The notes below the pieces were generated by a model, which was not told the DNA's origin, ran no database searches, and saw only the letters and a list, made by a program, of their open reading frames with translations. DNA of 64,000 bases from Virgibacillus sp. NKC19-16 (lineage in GTDB: Bacteria; Bacillota; Bacilli; Bacillales; Amphibacillaceae), in assembly GCF_021560035.1 (NCBI RefSeq), contig NZ_CP074373.1, positions 3,406,001 to 3,470,000 of the forward strand. Direction: 5' to 3'. Of the stretch, positions 15,250 through 23,941 are shown one piece after another (position 1 is the stretch's first letter; every line of letters starts with the position of its first letter). The translations under genes were made by a program, and so were the position numbers.

Positions 15250-16523
15250 ATGGTAGTGTTCCTTATCAATATGCATGGAGAACCTTTAATGCCGTGCAAA
15301 CCAAAAAAAGCAAGACTGCTGCTCCAAGAAAAGAAAGCAAAAATCGTATCCCGCAACCCGTTTGGCATTCAATTGCTATATGAGACCAATAGTTATACAC
15401 AGGAAGTGAATATCGGGGTGGATCTGGGAGCGAAACATGTTGGCATCGCCATTACAAGTGAAGACAAGGTACTAGCTAAAGGAAAAGTAGAACTGCGTCA
15501 GGATGTCAAAGTTGCCATTGAGACCAGAAGAACCTATAGACACTCTAGAAGAAACCGGAAAACACGTTATCGTAAACCGCGTTTTCAAAATCGCAGCCGG
15601 GAGAACGGATGGCTGCCACCAAGCATCCAAAGTCGGGTGGAAAATACCTTCTTTTGGATCGACAAGTTTTACGATCTTGTGCCACATCCTGCGTTAACCA
15701 TAGAGGTTGGCAAATTCGATGTGCAAAAGATGATCGACCCGGATATTGCTGGGGTGGCCTACCAACAGGGTCAGACGTATGGCTATCATGATGTGCGTTA
15801 CTTTGTATTTGCGAGAGATAACTATACGTGTCAAGTGTGCAAACAGAAAGGAAAAATTTTGAACACCCATCACCTCCTATACCGTTCACATGGAGGTTCC
15901 AACCGGGCAGATAACCTGGTTACCGTCTGTACGGACTGTCACACACATGAGAACCATCAGAGCGGGAAGATTCTTGGAAGTGGATGATCGAAGGAAAAAG
16001 ATTACCACAATACAAAGAAGGGCCGTTCATGAATAGCTTTCGCCGAAGGGTATTTATCACGTATCCACAGGCAAAAATCACGTATGGTTCAGTTACTACA
16101 CCGAAACGTAAAGAACTGGAATTGGAAAAAAGCCATATGAATGATGCGATTGCCATTAGTGGCATTCCATTCATCAAAGAAGATACCAAGAACATTTTCA
16201 AAGTCAAGCAATTTCGGAAAAAGAAACGTTCCTTACATGAGGCGACGGCCAGAAAAGGACGTAAAACGAAAAACACACTGAGTAAACGAAATGCAAAGAA
16301 CAAGAAATACCTCAAGGGATTTTACTTGAACGACAAAGTGAGGGTCTATGAAACAACCGGCTACATTACAGGATTTACAGGGACAAGTGGGGCTTACGTC
16401 AAGTCTATAGAAGGGGATTATATCACCATGCCCAATAAAAGCTATAAACAGGTTGGCCTCAAGGATCTGACACGAATCAGCCATAACAACAATTGGCAGT
16501 TTGAGCAGAAGGCATTTGGCTGA
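15250..16523 (+). pseudogene. iscB: iscB, RNA-guided nuclease, broken by a one-base frameshift
   Basis: The 5' frame (to 15987) encodes a PLMP domain (GEPLMPCKPKKARLL), RuvC-I (IGVDLGAKHVGIAI), an Arg-rich bridge helix, RuvC-II (LTIEVGKFDV) and an HNH domain (CQVC...HHLLYRSHGG...CTDC). The 3' frame (from about 15975) continues with KWMIEGKRLPQY, RuvC-III (SHMNDAIAISG) and the basic C-terminal domain. One missing base within 15973-15975 joins them as ...GKIL-WKWMIEG.... ATG 15250 follows AGAGGAGG. All catalytic motifs survive across the two frames, so the break is recent or a sequencing error. No slippery heptamer is present at the junction. Confidence 0.85.
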
Positions 16524-16559
16524 TGCCAACCGAAATTCATCTCCCACCTACTCATTGGG

Positions 16560-16874
16560 CTATCGCTCTTCATATTCCTTGAGGTGGGAGACTTCTTTCG
16601 GAGTGCTGTTAAAAGGTGTATGCAGCATTCTAATAATTGTGTAGATGATGAGTACTGCTGTAACGAGGTTAAAAATAACCATGTCAAACGGAGCAAACGT
16701 ACCCGCGAAGAACTCATCAGGCAATAGACCGAATAGGCTTGCCAACTCAGTATCATCTTCTTGACTACTTGGCTCATCAAAAAGATAGAATACAACGACG
16801 ACAATTACAACGGCTACAATAGATAAAAAGATATCCTTGACCAATGAACCAGCGCTTTTATTTTTTGTTGCCAC
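16560..16874 (-). CDS. Small membrane protein (104 aa), C-terminus reaching into the IscB element
   Basis: Two hydrophobic segments (about residues 13-31 and 64-84) flank an acidic loop rich in D and E. No family was recognised. The GTG start has GGAGG 9 bases upstream. The last twelve or so residues (KEVSHLKEYEER) and the stop codon are encoded inside the right-end hairpin of the IscB element, so the original C-terminus was probably replaced by the insertion. Confidence 0.5.
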   Translation of the reverse strand: MATKNKSAGSLVKDIFLSIVAVVIVVVVFYLFDEPSSQEDDTELASLFGLLPDEFFAGTFAPFDMVIFNLVTAVLIIYTIIRMLHTPFNSTPKEVSHLKEYEER

Positions 16875-16921
16875 TTGTCAGAACCTCCAATTTGGTTTAT
16901 ATCAAATGGTTTTTGAGAGTC

Positions 16922-16963
16922 CTGTCCCTCACCACGCTAATGCTTTAATGTGGTGAGAGACAG
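16922..16963. repeat. Family B dispersed palindrome, copy 1
   Basis: CTGTCCCTCACCAC / GTGGTGAGAGACAG form a 14-position stem with one mismatch, with GCTAATGCTTTAAT in the loop. It lies between the small membrane protein and the ABC permease gene and can act as the terminator of the latter. Other copies are at 19791, 32238 and (partial) 30398. Confidence 0.8.
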
Positions 16964-16984
16964 TTCCCATAATGCTCTAATGAT

Positions 16985-17680
16985 CTAGTCATCCGTCATC
17001 GTCTTTCTAAAACAAACATACATAAACACTGCTGCAGCAGCCACCCAAATTGCAATTATCAAAAGTGGAAGCCAGGAGGTGGTATCATGTATTTCAATCC
17101 CCTGCATAATTGGGAAAGTATCGAAAATTTGAATGGCAATACTGTCTTCATCCAGTCTGAGCATCTGGATCATCGGTGTGAAACCGAATAGGAACATGAT
17201 CGGCATGATATAGAATGAGGTTGAAGCAATTGACTTTGTAAAAAGGCCAACGCCGATTCCTAGAAATAGAAAGAACAAAAACAGCAATAGTAATCCGAGA
17301 ATAGCTTTGAAGTTTAAAAACGGCCCAATATCAAGAATCACGAGCGACACAATTAAGGATACGAAAGTTATAAGTCCGGTAACCAAACTTTTTCCAATAA
17401 TGATATCCATCATGGATGCAGGTGACTGAATGAGTCCGCGCAGTGTCTTCTTTTCATTTTCTTCAGCCATCATGGTCATTATGGTACTTGATGTTACCGC
17501 TGAATATGTTACTCCAATAATAATATACAGCAGGACAATAGGAACCTCTTCATCTCCTCCCATCCGATCATATAGGAGTGCCAATACGATTGGAATCACT
17601 GGCATCATCAAAAGCATCATATTTTTCATAAAATCTTTTATATCTTTTTCGAATATGGCAGATATACGTCGAATGTGCAT
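16985..17680 (-). CDS. ABC-2 type exporter permease
   Basis: The 231-residue protein has six membrane helices and the ABC-2 layout: a cytoplasmic N-terminus (MHIRRISAIFEKDIKDFMKN), a conserved LRGLIQSPAS coupling segment after helix 2, and a long loop before the last helix. Its ATG overlaps the stop of the ATPase gene (TAATG), so the two are translationally coupled. The substrate is unknown; the associated LytTR-type regulator suggests export of a peptide or an antimicrobial. Confidence 0.8.
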   Translation of the reverse strand: MHIRRISAIFEKDIKDFMKNMMLLMMPVIPIVLALLYDRMGGDEEVPIVLLYIIIGVTYSAVTSSTIMTMMAEENEKKTLRGLIQSPASMMDIIIGKSLVTGLITFVSLIVSLVILDIGPFLNFKAILGLLLLFLFFLFLGIGVGLFTKSIASTSFYIMPIMFLFGFTPMIQMLRLDEDSIAIQIFDTFPIMQGIEIHDTTSWLPLLIIAIWVAAAAVFMYVCFRKTMTDD

Positions 17681-18528
17681 TATACAAGCTCCTTTCCGGT
17701 CACTTTTAAAAAGATTTGGCCAAGGGTTGGATTGTCCGTGTGCATTGCTTTCACTTTCCCATTTGCAATTAATTCCTTGATTTGATTCGCATTCTCCGGT
17801 TCATTTTCAATAACCATTCGTTCACCGTTAAATGTTTCCACATGAAAAGCATGGGTGGAATATTTATAGCGGAGTGAATTCGGACTGTCCAGTTCCTGCA
17901 GTTCACCATTGTGTAAAAAAGCGACGCGGTCACATAACGCCGTTGCTTCCTCCATATTATGTGTGGACAGGAAAATCGTGGTCCCTGCTTCATTGAGTTT
18001 TTGTAGCCCGCGATGGATATCCGCCATATTCCCCGGATCCAACGCAGATGTTGGTTCGTCCAGAAAGACAAGATCAGGTTTATGCATCAATGCTTTTGCC
18101 AGTAGCACGCGCTGTTTCATCCCTTTTGACAGCTTCGAAACCGTTTGGGAACGCGCGTCATGCAAATTAACCTCACGCAGTATCACATCGATTTGATTAA
18201 GTGGTGCATTGTATAATTTACAAAATAATTTTAAGTTATCATAGACGGTCAGACGCTCATACAACGAACTGTTATCCGATAATATTCCAATTTTGGATTT
18301 GAAATCAGCCGTTCCAAATTGCTTTGAATCAACACCGAGAACTGTCACTAAACCGGCTGTTTGTCCGAGTTCTCCGGTTAGGATTTTAATGGTTGTTGTT
18401 TTGCCTGATCCACTTGGTCCAAGCAGCCCGAATATTTCACCTCTTTTCACGTTGAAACTGACATCTTTTATGGCCGGATTTTGACCAAAAGTTTTTCGCA
18501 TTCCTGTTACTTCCACTGCATTTTCCAA
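17680..18528 (-). CDS. ABC exporter ATP-binding protein
   Basis: The 282-residue protein has Walker A GPSGSGKTTT, signature LSKGMKQRV, Walker B LVFLDEPTSALDP and an H-loop LSTHNMEEA, followed by a C-terminal extension typical of DrrA/NatA-like ATPases. The start is TTG with AAGGAGG 8 bases upstream. It forms a coupled pair with the permease at 16985. A pair of 21-bp-spaced direct repeats lies upstream, probably the binding site of the LytTR protein encoded next to it. Confidence 0.9.
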   Translation of the reverse strand: MENAVEVTGMRKTFGQNPAIKDVSFNVKRGEIFGLLGPSGSGKTTTIKILTGELGQTAGLVTVLGVDSKQFGTADFKSKIGILSDNSSLYERLTVYDNLKLFCKLYNAPLNQIDVILREVNLHDARSQTVSKLSKGMKQRVLLAKALMHKPDLVFLDEPTSALDPGNMADIHRGLQKLNEAGTTIFLSTHNMEEATALCDRVAFLHNGELQELDSPNSLRYKYSTHAFHVETFNGERMVIENEPENANQIKELIANGKVKAMHTDNPTLGQIFLKVTGKELV

Positions 18529-18601
18529 CCTGAAAACCTCCTTATGAGTTCTACATTCATCCTAATGAAAAATGCTGATGGATGCAGTCATATCAGAGTG
18601 G

Positions 18602-18629
18602 AATGTACCATAAGAAGGTTCAAATGTAC
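18602..18629 (-). promoter_or_regulatory. Candidate LytTR-binding direct repeats
   Basis: On the minus strand GTACATT occurs twice (18623-18629 and 18602-18608), 21 bp apart, i.e. on the same face of the helix two turns on. LytTR regulators bind such spaced direct repeats. The site lies about 75-100 bases before the ABC ATPase start. Confidence 0.4.
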
Positions 18630-18696
18630 TGGATTGAGGTTGAAAAAACGCCTGTAAATGCCATACGGTTACACTGCTTAAGTTAAACTGTACTTA

Positions 18697-19641
18697 TTAC
18701 AGGCTGAATTTCTCCTGAATATCCTGAATTTTGGCCCGTGACAGTGGGATGGTCGATTGTGATTTGTTGTCAATCCGGAGTGAATATGTATTTTTTGACC
18801 ATGTAATAATTTCACGTACCTTTTGCAAATTCACAATATAGGACCTGTGGCAGCGATAAAATCCATAAACCCCCAATTTCTTTTCCATTTCTCCGAGTGT
18901 GGACTCCATCGCATAGGATTGATCATTGATGACAATCATAGCCTTTCCGTCTTGACTCTCGATATAGTCAATTTCCGGAGGATCGAATAAAATCATTTTA
19001 TCATCTATTTTCGCCGGAATCTTGAACAAATTTGAGGTCGCCGGTGGGGCAGGACTGTCCGTATTCGCTACTTCCTCCGCCTCATCGACTTCAATTTGTT
19101 GGATGCCTTTTTCCTGCAGTTTGTATGCCACCTCTCCAAGTAACAGCGCATGTTCCATATTGGATACCAAAACAAGCACCGGGATGGAACTATCTTTGAT
19201 CTTTTCAATCATATTAATAAACGTATTGGTTGTTTTGATATCAACGCCTTGAATGGGCTCAAGGAAGACCATTGGATAGCCGCCGCTCATATAATACCTG
19301 GCAAAGTGGACCCGGCGGACTTCAGATTCAGAGCATTTATAAAGCGGGATCTTCGCACAAGTCTGCAATTCAAACAATACGAGAATTTCGGGAATAGGTA
19401 TTTTGCAGCCGAACCATTTTTGATAAAAGATGATATTCTCTTCCACTGTCAGGCGTTCATATAAACCATCCTGCAGGTCAAAAATGGGAATCCTGCCGTT
19501 ATTTCGGAGGACCTTGACCAGTTCAGCCTGCATGTCCGTATCACTGTAAATGGACGTTGCATGGGAATCTTCAATGGTAAGGGAAAATGATGGGAGATGT
19601 TCACTATCTATCATTTCATTGTCTATTTTAAAATGTGCCAT
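18697..19641 (-). CDS. Regulator: degenerate ABC ATPase domain fused to LytTR DNA-binding domain
   Basis: Residues of about 30-180 follow the ABC ATPase order, with GLYERLTVEENI, a signature region reduced to YKCSESEVRRVHFAR, a Walker-B-like MVFLEPIQGVD and an H-loop region LVSNMEHA, but there is no Walker A and the catalytic acid and His are gone. Residues of about 215-314 are a LytTR domain (YIESQDGKAMIVI ... GFYRCHRSYIVNLQKV). ATG 19641 follows AGGAG by 8 bases. It lies upstream of the ABC-2 exporter on the same strand. A plausible role is sensing the exporter or its state and controlling its expression; this is inference. Confidence 0.8.
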   Translation of the reverse strand: MAHFKIDNEMIDSEHLPSFSLTIEDSHATSIYSDTDMQAELVKVLRNNGRIPIFDLQDGLYERLTVEENIIFYQKWFGCKIPIPEILVLFELQTCAKIPLYKCSESEVRRVHFARYYMSGGYPMVFLEPIQGVDIKTTNTFINMIEKIKDSSIPVLVLVSNMEHALLLGEVAYKLQEKGIQQIEVDEAEEVANTDSPAPPATSNLFKIPAKIDDKMILFDPPEIDYIESQDGKAMIVINDQSYAMESTLGEMEKKLGVYGFYRCHRSYIVNLQKVREIITWSKNTYSLRIDNKSQSTIPLSRAKIQDIQEKFSL

Positions 19642-19745
19642 TAGCAAAGCTCCTGTTCAAGAAATCATTTAATTACAAATGTAGTATATCATGAAGTATT
19701 TGGGAAGGGATTTTTGTTATACAGATTTAATGCGACTTTCACATA

Positions 19746-19781
19746 AAAAATGACTACCAAATCATTTTGATAGTCATTTTT
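19746..19781 (-). terminator. Terminator after the SDR gene
   Basis: AAAAATGACTA / TAGTCATTTTT is a perfect 11-bp stem with flanking A and T runs; on the minus strand it is followed by TTTTTTATG. Confidence 0.9.
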
Positions 19782-19790
19782 GTCTATGAC

Positions 19791-19836
19791 TTCTGTCCCT
19801 CACTACGTAAACCCTTTAACGTCGCGAGGGACAGAA
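19791..19836. repeat. Family B dispersed palindrome, copy 2
   Basis: TTCTGTCCCTC / GAGGGACAGAA is a perfect 11-bp outer stem, with ACG/CGT pairing nearer the loop. It covers the 3' end of the SDR gene, giving its last residues and its stop codon. Confidence 0.85.
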
Positions 19837-20438
19837 CCAGGTTTATTGATACCAATGTTTTTTCTCAAATAAAGTTCAGGATTTTCTGCGATATCTACCA
19901 CTAAAGATGCAACACTTTTTCTTGAAACCACAGTCCCTTGAAAAAGTTCGCTTTTATCTGTCGTTTCATACTCAATTTCATTGTCATTTATTAACCAAGG
20001 CGGCCTTATGAATGTGTAATCTACATCCGAGTCTTCAATTATATCAGCCGCCATGCGATAAGGTCCTAAAAACGCCCCAATTACTTGCTTATTCCACCTG
20101 CCAAATTCACCAGGAACTTCATCATAAATAGCATAAGCTCCAACAAATATTAGGCGCTTAACATTCGTTTCTTTCATTGCTTTGACAATGTTTTCAGCAT
20201 GCTCGTCCATTCTTCCGTCTAAGTTTGCGTATACAATATCTTGTCCTGCCATCGCTTGTTTTAACGTTTCATAATCCAGTACATCTCCTTCAATAACGTC
20301 AACGTTGTCAGATTTGTACCTTTTTAATCTATCAGCTTTACGAAGATATAAGGTTAACTTCGCATTCGTATCTTTTAAAAATAAATCAATAGCGTATCGT
20401 GCTATTTGGCCATTTGCTCCAAGGATTAAAACATTCAT
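19803..20438 (-). CDS. NAD(P)H-binding SDR / NmrA-like protein
   Basis: The 211-residue Rossmann protein has the motif VLILGANGQIARYA at the N-terminus and the atypical-SDR layout: DVIEGDVLDYETL, VKRLIFVGAYAIY and YTFIRPPWL. Proteins of this type act as NAD(P)H-dependent reductases or redox sensors, mostly of unknown substrate. AAAGGACGGTG precedes the ATG. The C-terminal residues KPGSVPRDVKGFT are encoded by a family-B palindrome, so the native end of the protein has been replaced or extended. Confidence 0.7.
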   Translation of the reverse strand: MNVLILGANGQIARYAIDLFLKDTNAKLTLYLRKADRLKRYKSDNVDVIEGDVLDYETLKQAMAGQDIVYANLDGRMDEHAENIVKAMKETNVKRLIFVGAYAIYDEVPGEFGRWNKQVIGAFLGPYRMAADIIEDSDVDYTFIRPPWLINDNEIEYETTDKSELFQGTVVSRKSVASLVVDIAENPELYLRKNIGINKPGSVPRDVKGFT

Positions 20439-20508
20439 GGCATCACCGTCCTTTCAATAGCATGAATGGGAAAGCTGATACTGGGTCAAGGAACCTGTCG
20501 ATCTCTTC

Positions 20509-20781
20509 CTATAGATTCTCAACCTTCTCTGCAAGCCCGAAATCCTTGTTGGTAATGCCGTCTTCATCGTGCGATCGAAGTGACAAATTCACCTTATTGT
20601 ACTGGATAACAATATCAGGGTGGTGGTTAGCTTCCTCTGCCAACTCACCCACGTTGTTTACAAAAGCCAGTGATGCTTTAAAATCAGCAAGTTTATACGT
20701 TTTTGTCAGGTAACCATCCGTGTACTCCCAACCGGGTACCTGGTTAAGATTTGCTTGTATTTGCTTTTCATTTAGTGCCAT
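20509..20781 (-). CDS. phhB: 4a-hydroxytetrahydrobiopterin dehydratase (pterin dehydratase)
   Basis: The 90-residue protein matches the PCD/DCoH family: the active-site motif NHHPDIVIQYNKV and the following LRSHDEDGIT are clear, with WEY near the N-terminus. It dehydrates pterin-4a-carbinolamine formed by aromatic amino acid hydroxylases. No hydroxylase gene is nearby, and in such bacteria the protein may serve molybdopterin or other pterin repair. AAGGAGG 7 bases before the ATG supports the start. Confidence 0.9.
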   Translation of the reverse strand: MALNEKQIQANLNQVPGWEYTDGYLTKTYKLADFKASLAFVNNVGELAEEANHHPDIVIQYNKVNLSLRSHDEDGITNKDFGLAEKVENL

Positions 20782-20850
20782 GTTTATACCTCCTTGTAGT
20801 ACAGATTTCCCCTAAACTGCTATCATTTAAACTGACGGACAGGCCCCATA

Positions 20851-21681
20851 TCACTTTCTATCCAGCAATTCCTTTGTATACTCAATGTCATCCGTAAAAA
20901 ATCCATCTACATGTAACGCTTTGACTCTTTCCTGTTCTTCTTTTTGTGTTGCTTCATCATTGAAATAAACATGTACTTCTTTTCCCTGGCGATGCAGTGC
21001 GTTCACATTTTTCATGTTTACATCTGATGATTCGATGCCGATAATAGGATAGTCAACTGATTTAGCCTCACTCAGGTCAAAGTTCCCTTTACTATAAAGA
21101 AGCGTTAATGGAATATCAGGTGCAAGTTCATGCACTTTTTCCAGACTTTGTTGTGAGAAGGACTGAATGGTCACTAATTCCTTAGCTATTAGATCATATT
21201 CATTCAGCAACCCGATTAAGGCTTCTTCCATTACTAGCTCCCCATCCTCAAGTCTTGTTTCAATATAATAATGCTGCGAGTCGGTAAATGTTTCTATGAT
21301 TTCCCTTAAGGTGGGAACCCGCTCCGTTGCTCTTTCATTACCAAATACCTCAACTGTTTGAAATTCCTTTAGCTCTTCCAGCGAATAATCCGACACTTCT
21401 CCCAATCCATTCGTTGTACGATCAATGTTTTCATCATGCATGGCTACAAGCGTTTGATCCTCTGTCATCCGTAAATCTATTTCAAGTGAATCAGCACCAT
21501 CATTTGCCGCAATTTCATAGGCAGTGATCGTGCTTTCATTGAACCGATCATTCGCACCCCGATGGGCAATGATTTTTGGCTCATTCACGATAGGAGGCTC
21601 CGGTTCACGACCTACGTAATTATACATCACGATTAAAACACCAACGATAGCACTTGCAAACCACACTGTTTTTTTAAGCAA
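20851..21681 (-). CDS. Membrane-anchored glycerophosphodiester phosphodiesterase
   Basis: An N-terminal membrane anchor (about residues 3-22) is followed by a GDPD barrel: IIAHRGAND, SLEIDLRMTED and MHDENIDRTTNGLG carry the catalytic His residues and metal ligands. It should act outside the membrane, releasing glycerol-3-phosphate from glycerophosphodiesters. TTG 21681 is preferred because GGAGAG lies 5 bases upstream; a GTG at 21696 has no site. It overlaps the upstream GDPD gene by 8 bases and is the last gene of the ugp-type operon. Confidence 0.8.
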   Translation of the reverse strand: MLKKTVWFASAIVGVLIVMYNYVGREPEPPIVNEPKIIAHRGANDRFNESTITAYEIAANDGADSLEIDLRMTEDQTLVAMHDENIDRTTNGLGEVSDYSLEELKEFQTVEVFGNERATERVPTLREIIETFTDSQHYYIETRLEDGELVMEEALIGLLNEYDLIAKELVTIQSFSQQSLEKVHELAPDIPLTLLYSKGNFDLSEAKSVDYPIIGIESSDVNMKNVNALHRQGKEVHVYFNDEATQKEEQERVKALHVDGFFTDDIEYTKELLDRK

Positions 21682-22432
21682 ATGCTCTCCGCTCACTTCT
21701 GAAAAAAACCGCTTTTTCCGGAAAATCAGTTATTATCGCTTTGACGTTCAAATCTAAGTGCTGTTTTAGTTCATTACTGCTATTCACTGTCCATACACGC
21801 AGATTTTTGTAAACGTCCTTCATAAGATGAGGTGCAGCTAGTACGATGTCTCCTGATACATGTAGTGCTTCCAATCCCAGGGCTTGCATGTAATCTAGGG
21901 GACGCGGAAGCTGTTGATCCAGCAGCCAGGCCATTTCTACAGATGGATCAATTTTTTTCATGTACAGTAGTGAAGGCAAATAGAAGGAAGAGTAGATCAC
22001 CTTTTTGCCGTTCCCATATTTCTTGACGAGATTCAGTACTTTCTGTTCCATGCCTGCATAATCAATTATATATGTCTTTAATTCAATGTTTAGTTCAATG
22101 TCATAAGGCGCAATTGCCTCCAGTACTTCCTGCAATGTGGGTACCTGCTCTAACTGCCATGCATCTTCGTAATACTGAAAATGATTAAAACGAGAACCCG
22201 CACTGTACTGCTTTATCTCCGCTAAAGAAAGATTCTTCACATATCCTTCTCCATCTGTTGTTCTGTCCAGTGTTTCATCATGGATGACGACAATTTCACC
22301 ATCACTTGTCATATGTACATCTATCTCCAAGCCATCCACACCCTGATCAATCGCCTTCCGGAAGCCAAGCAAGGTATTTTCCGGAAAACTCCCCATGCAG
22401 CCGCGGTGCCCATAAATCTTCGTCTCTGTCAT
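21674..22432 (-). CDS. Cytoplasmic glycerophosphodiester phosphodiesterase (UgpQ-like)
   Basis: The 252-residue GDPD protein has no signal: it opens with IYGHRGCMGSFPENT, then LEIDVHMTSDG and VIHDETLDRTTDGEG, the conserved His, Glu and Asp catalytic set. It should hydrolyse imported glycerophosphodiesters to glycerol-3-phosphate and an alcohol. GAGGAG 9 bases before the ATG supports the start. It lies 85 bases after the solute-binding gene of a ugp-type importer, matching the ugp operon plan of E. coli. Confidence 0.9.
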   Translation of the reverse strand: MTETKIYGHRGCMGSFPENTLLGFRKAIDQGVDGLEIDVHMTSDGEIVVIHDETLDRTTDGEGYVKNLSLAEIKQYSAGSRFNHFQYYEDAWQLEQVPTLQEVLEAIAPYDIELNIELKTYIIDYAGMEQKVLNLVKKYGNGKKVIYSSFYLPSLLYMKKIDPSVEMAWLLDQQLPRPLDYMQALGLEALHVSGDIVLAAPHLMKDVYKNLRVWTVNSSNELKQHLDLNVKAIITDFPEKAVFFRSERRAFA

Positions 22433-22517
22433 TTAAATACGCTCCTCTACTTTTTATCAAGAAAGAGAATAAAGTTCAATTTTATTCCCTTTCTTTTTAT
22501 ATAATATTATAAAGTTA

Positions 22518-23891
22518 TTATTCTCCTCTGGCTGCATTCGCCTGTTCAATTGCAGTGTTCAGTTGTTCCACCATCGTATTATAAGATTCATCCACGTCTC
22601 CGCCATTATATACCGTCTCAAGTGCTGTTTCGATAATTGTACGTCCTTCCGGTATCATATCCATGACAGCACCCTGTGTTGCATAAGATGGTGTTGTTGC
22701 TTGTAATTGGTCTACAGTTACTTGGAATTGAGGTGATTCTGCATACACATCCTGAACGACTTGCTCTTCATATGCTGCTGGGTTGACCGCAAAATAACCA
22801 GTTCCAACATGCCATTCAGCCTGTAATTCAGGGGTTTGCAAATATTTCATAAATTCCCATGCAGCTTGTTGCTCTTCCTCTGGTTTACCATCAATCATCC
22901 AAAGGCTTGCACCGCCAATAACGACGCCTTCACGCTCTTTGCCTTCTGGATGTGGAAGGAAGCCAACACCAACTTCGAAAGGAGCACTTTCGATCATCCC
23001 TTTTGTATTGGCTGAGGATTGTAAGAACATAGCAACATCACCTGCTAGAAAGCCTGCAGCCATGTTGTCTCCGTTCGTACCATAGTTCGCAAATGTTTCT
23101 TCTTCAACCATACGATTCACCCATTCAAAGATAGATTTCCCTTCTTCTTCTGAAAATGCAATTTCCGTTGGTGTATCTGTACGGCCATTATCATTGTTCA
23201 TGTATAATGCGCCTTGATTAGCCAATAATTCTTCATATAGCCATCCGTAGGCTTGCAATGCAAAACCGCTCATATCCGGGTTTGACTCCATAATAGTTTT
23301 ACTTGCTTCTTCAACCTCTTCAAACGTTTCCGGTGGTGCTTCCGGATCCAGTCCAGCTTCTTCAAATGCATCTTTATTATAATACATAACAGGAGTAGAT
23401 GAATTAAATGGCATAGAATAGAACTGATCATCAATCTTATAATAGTTTACGATGTTTTCTTCCAAACCGCTCATGTCATATCCGTCCGCGTCAATAAATT
23501 CCTGAATTGGTACGACATTACCGCTTTCGATCATGGACATTGTACCAATTTCGAAAACCTGCATCATCGTTGGTGCATTATCTGTACCAGCAACACTATG
23601 AAACTTTGTTAATGCTTCATCATAAGAGCCTTGATATTCAGCATTTACTTGAATGTCATCCTGTGAATTATTGAATCCTTCCACAATTGAATCCAATGCT
23701 TCCTGACCAGAGCCTCCCATCGCATGCCAGAATGTTACCGTTTGTGTCCCTCCGCTCTCGTCTGAGCCATTTTCTTCTGTTGACACATTCGTTCCTGATC
23801 CTGATGCATCTTCTGAGGCTTCTCCTTCACCACCGCATCCTGCAACAAATAACAAAAGCCCAAGTGCGAGTATGACAAATAATTTCTTCAT
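22518..23891 (-). CDS. ugpB: ABC importer solute-binding lipoprotein (UgpB-like)
   Basis: A 457-residue lipoprotein: signal MKKLFVILALGLLLFVAGC with lipobox VAGC (Cys19), an acidic, Ser-rich linker, then a family 1 solute-binding fold (VTFWHAMGGSGQEAL...). The family also binds sugars, but two GDPD genes next to it and the gene order favour glycerol-3-phosphate or glycerophosphodiesters. It is the fourth gene of the ugpCAEB operon and lies 50 bases after ugpE. Confidence 0.8.
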   Translation of the reverse strand: MKKLFVILALGLLLFVAGCGGEGEASEDASGSGTNVSTEENGSDESGGTQTVTFWHAMGGSGQEALDSIVEGFNNSQDDIQVNAEYQGSYDEALTKFHSVAGTDNAPTMMQVFEIGTMSMIESGNVVPIQEFIDADGYDMSGLEENIVNYYKIDDQFYSMPFNSSTPVMYYNKDAFEEAGLDPEAPPETFEEVEEASKTIMESNPDMSGFALQAYGWLYEELLANQGALYMNNDNGRTDTPTEIAFSEEEGKSIFEWVNRMVEEETFANYGTNGDNMAAGFLAGDVAMFLQSSANTKGMIESAPFEVGVGFLPHPEGKEREGVVIGGASLWMIDGKPEEEQQAAWEFMKYLQTPELQAEWHVGTGYFAVNPAAYEEQVVQDVYAESPQFQVTVDQLQATTPSYATQGAVMDMIPEGRTIIETALETVYNGGDVDESYNTMVEQLNTAIEQANAARGE

Positions 23892-23941
23892 TCATCGTTC
23901 ACTCCTTTTTTATAATAGCTACTCAGGTCCAACAAAATGCC

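Larger units (their letters stand above)
14996..16600 (+). mobile_element. IS200/IS605-type element carrying IscB and omega RNA, no tnpA
   Basis: A left hairpin (CCCACCACTT 15001-15010 / AAGTGGGGGG 15032-15041) and a right hairpin (TCTCCCACCT 16540-16549 / AGGTGGGAGA 16582-16591) bracket a conserved RNA region and a broken iscB. Such subterminal hairpins are recognised by the TnpA Y1 transposase, which is missing here, so the element would need help in trans. Exact ends are uncertain by tens of bases. Both hairpins overlap the 3' ends of the neighbouring genes. Confidence 0.75.

Noticed and set aside
15960-15990. Programmed -1 frameshifting in iscB
   Set aside because: The junction reads AAGATTCTTGGAAG, with no X-XXY-YYZ slippery heptamer and no obvious stimulatory pseudoknot; a simple deletion explains it.
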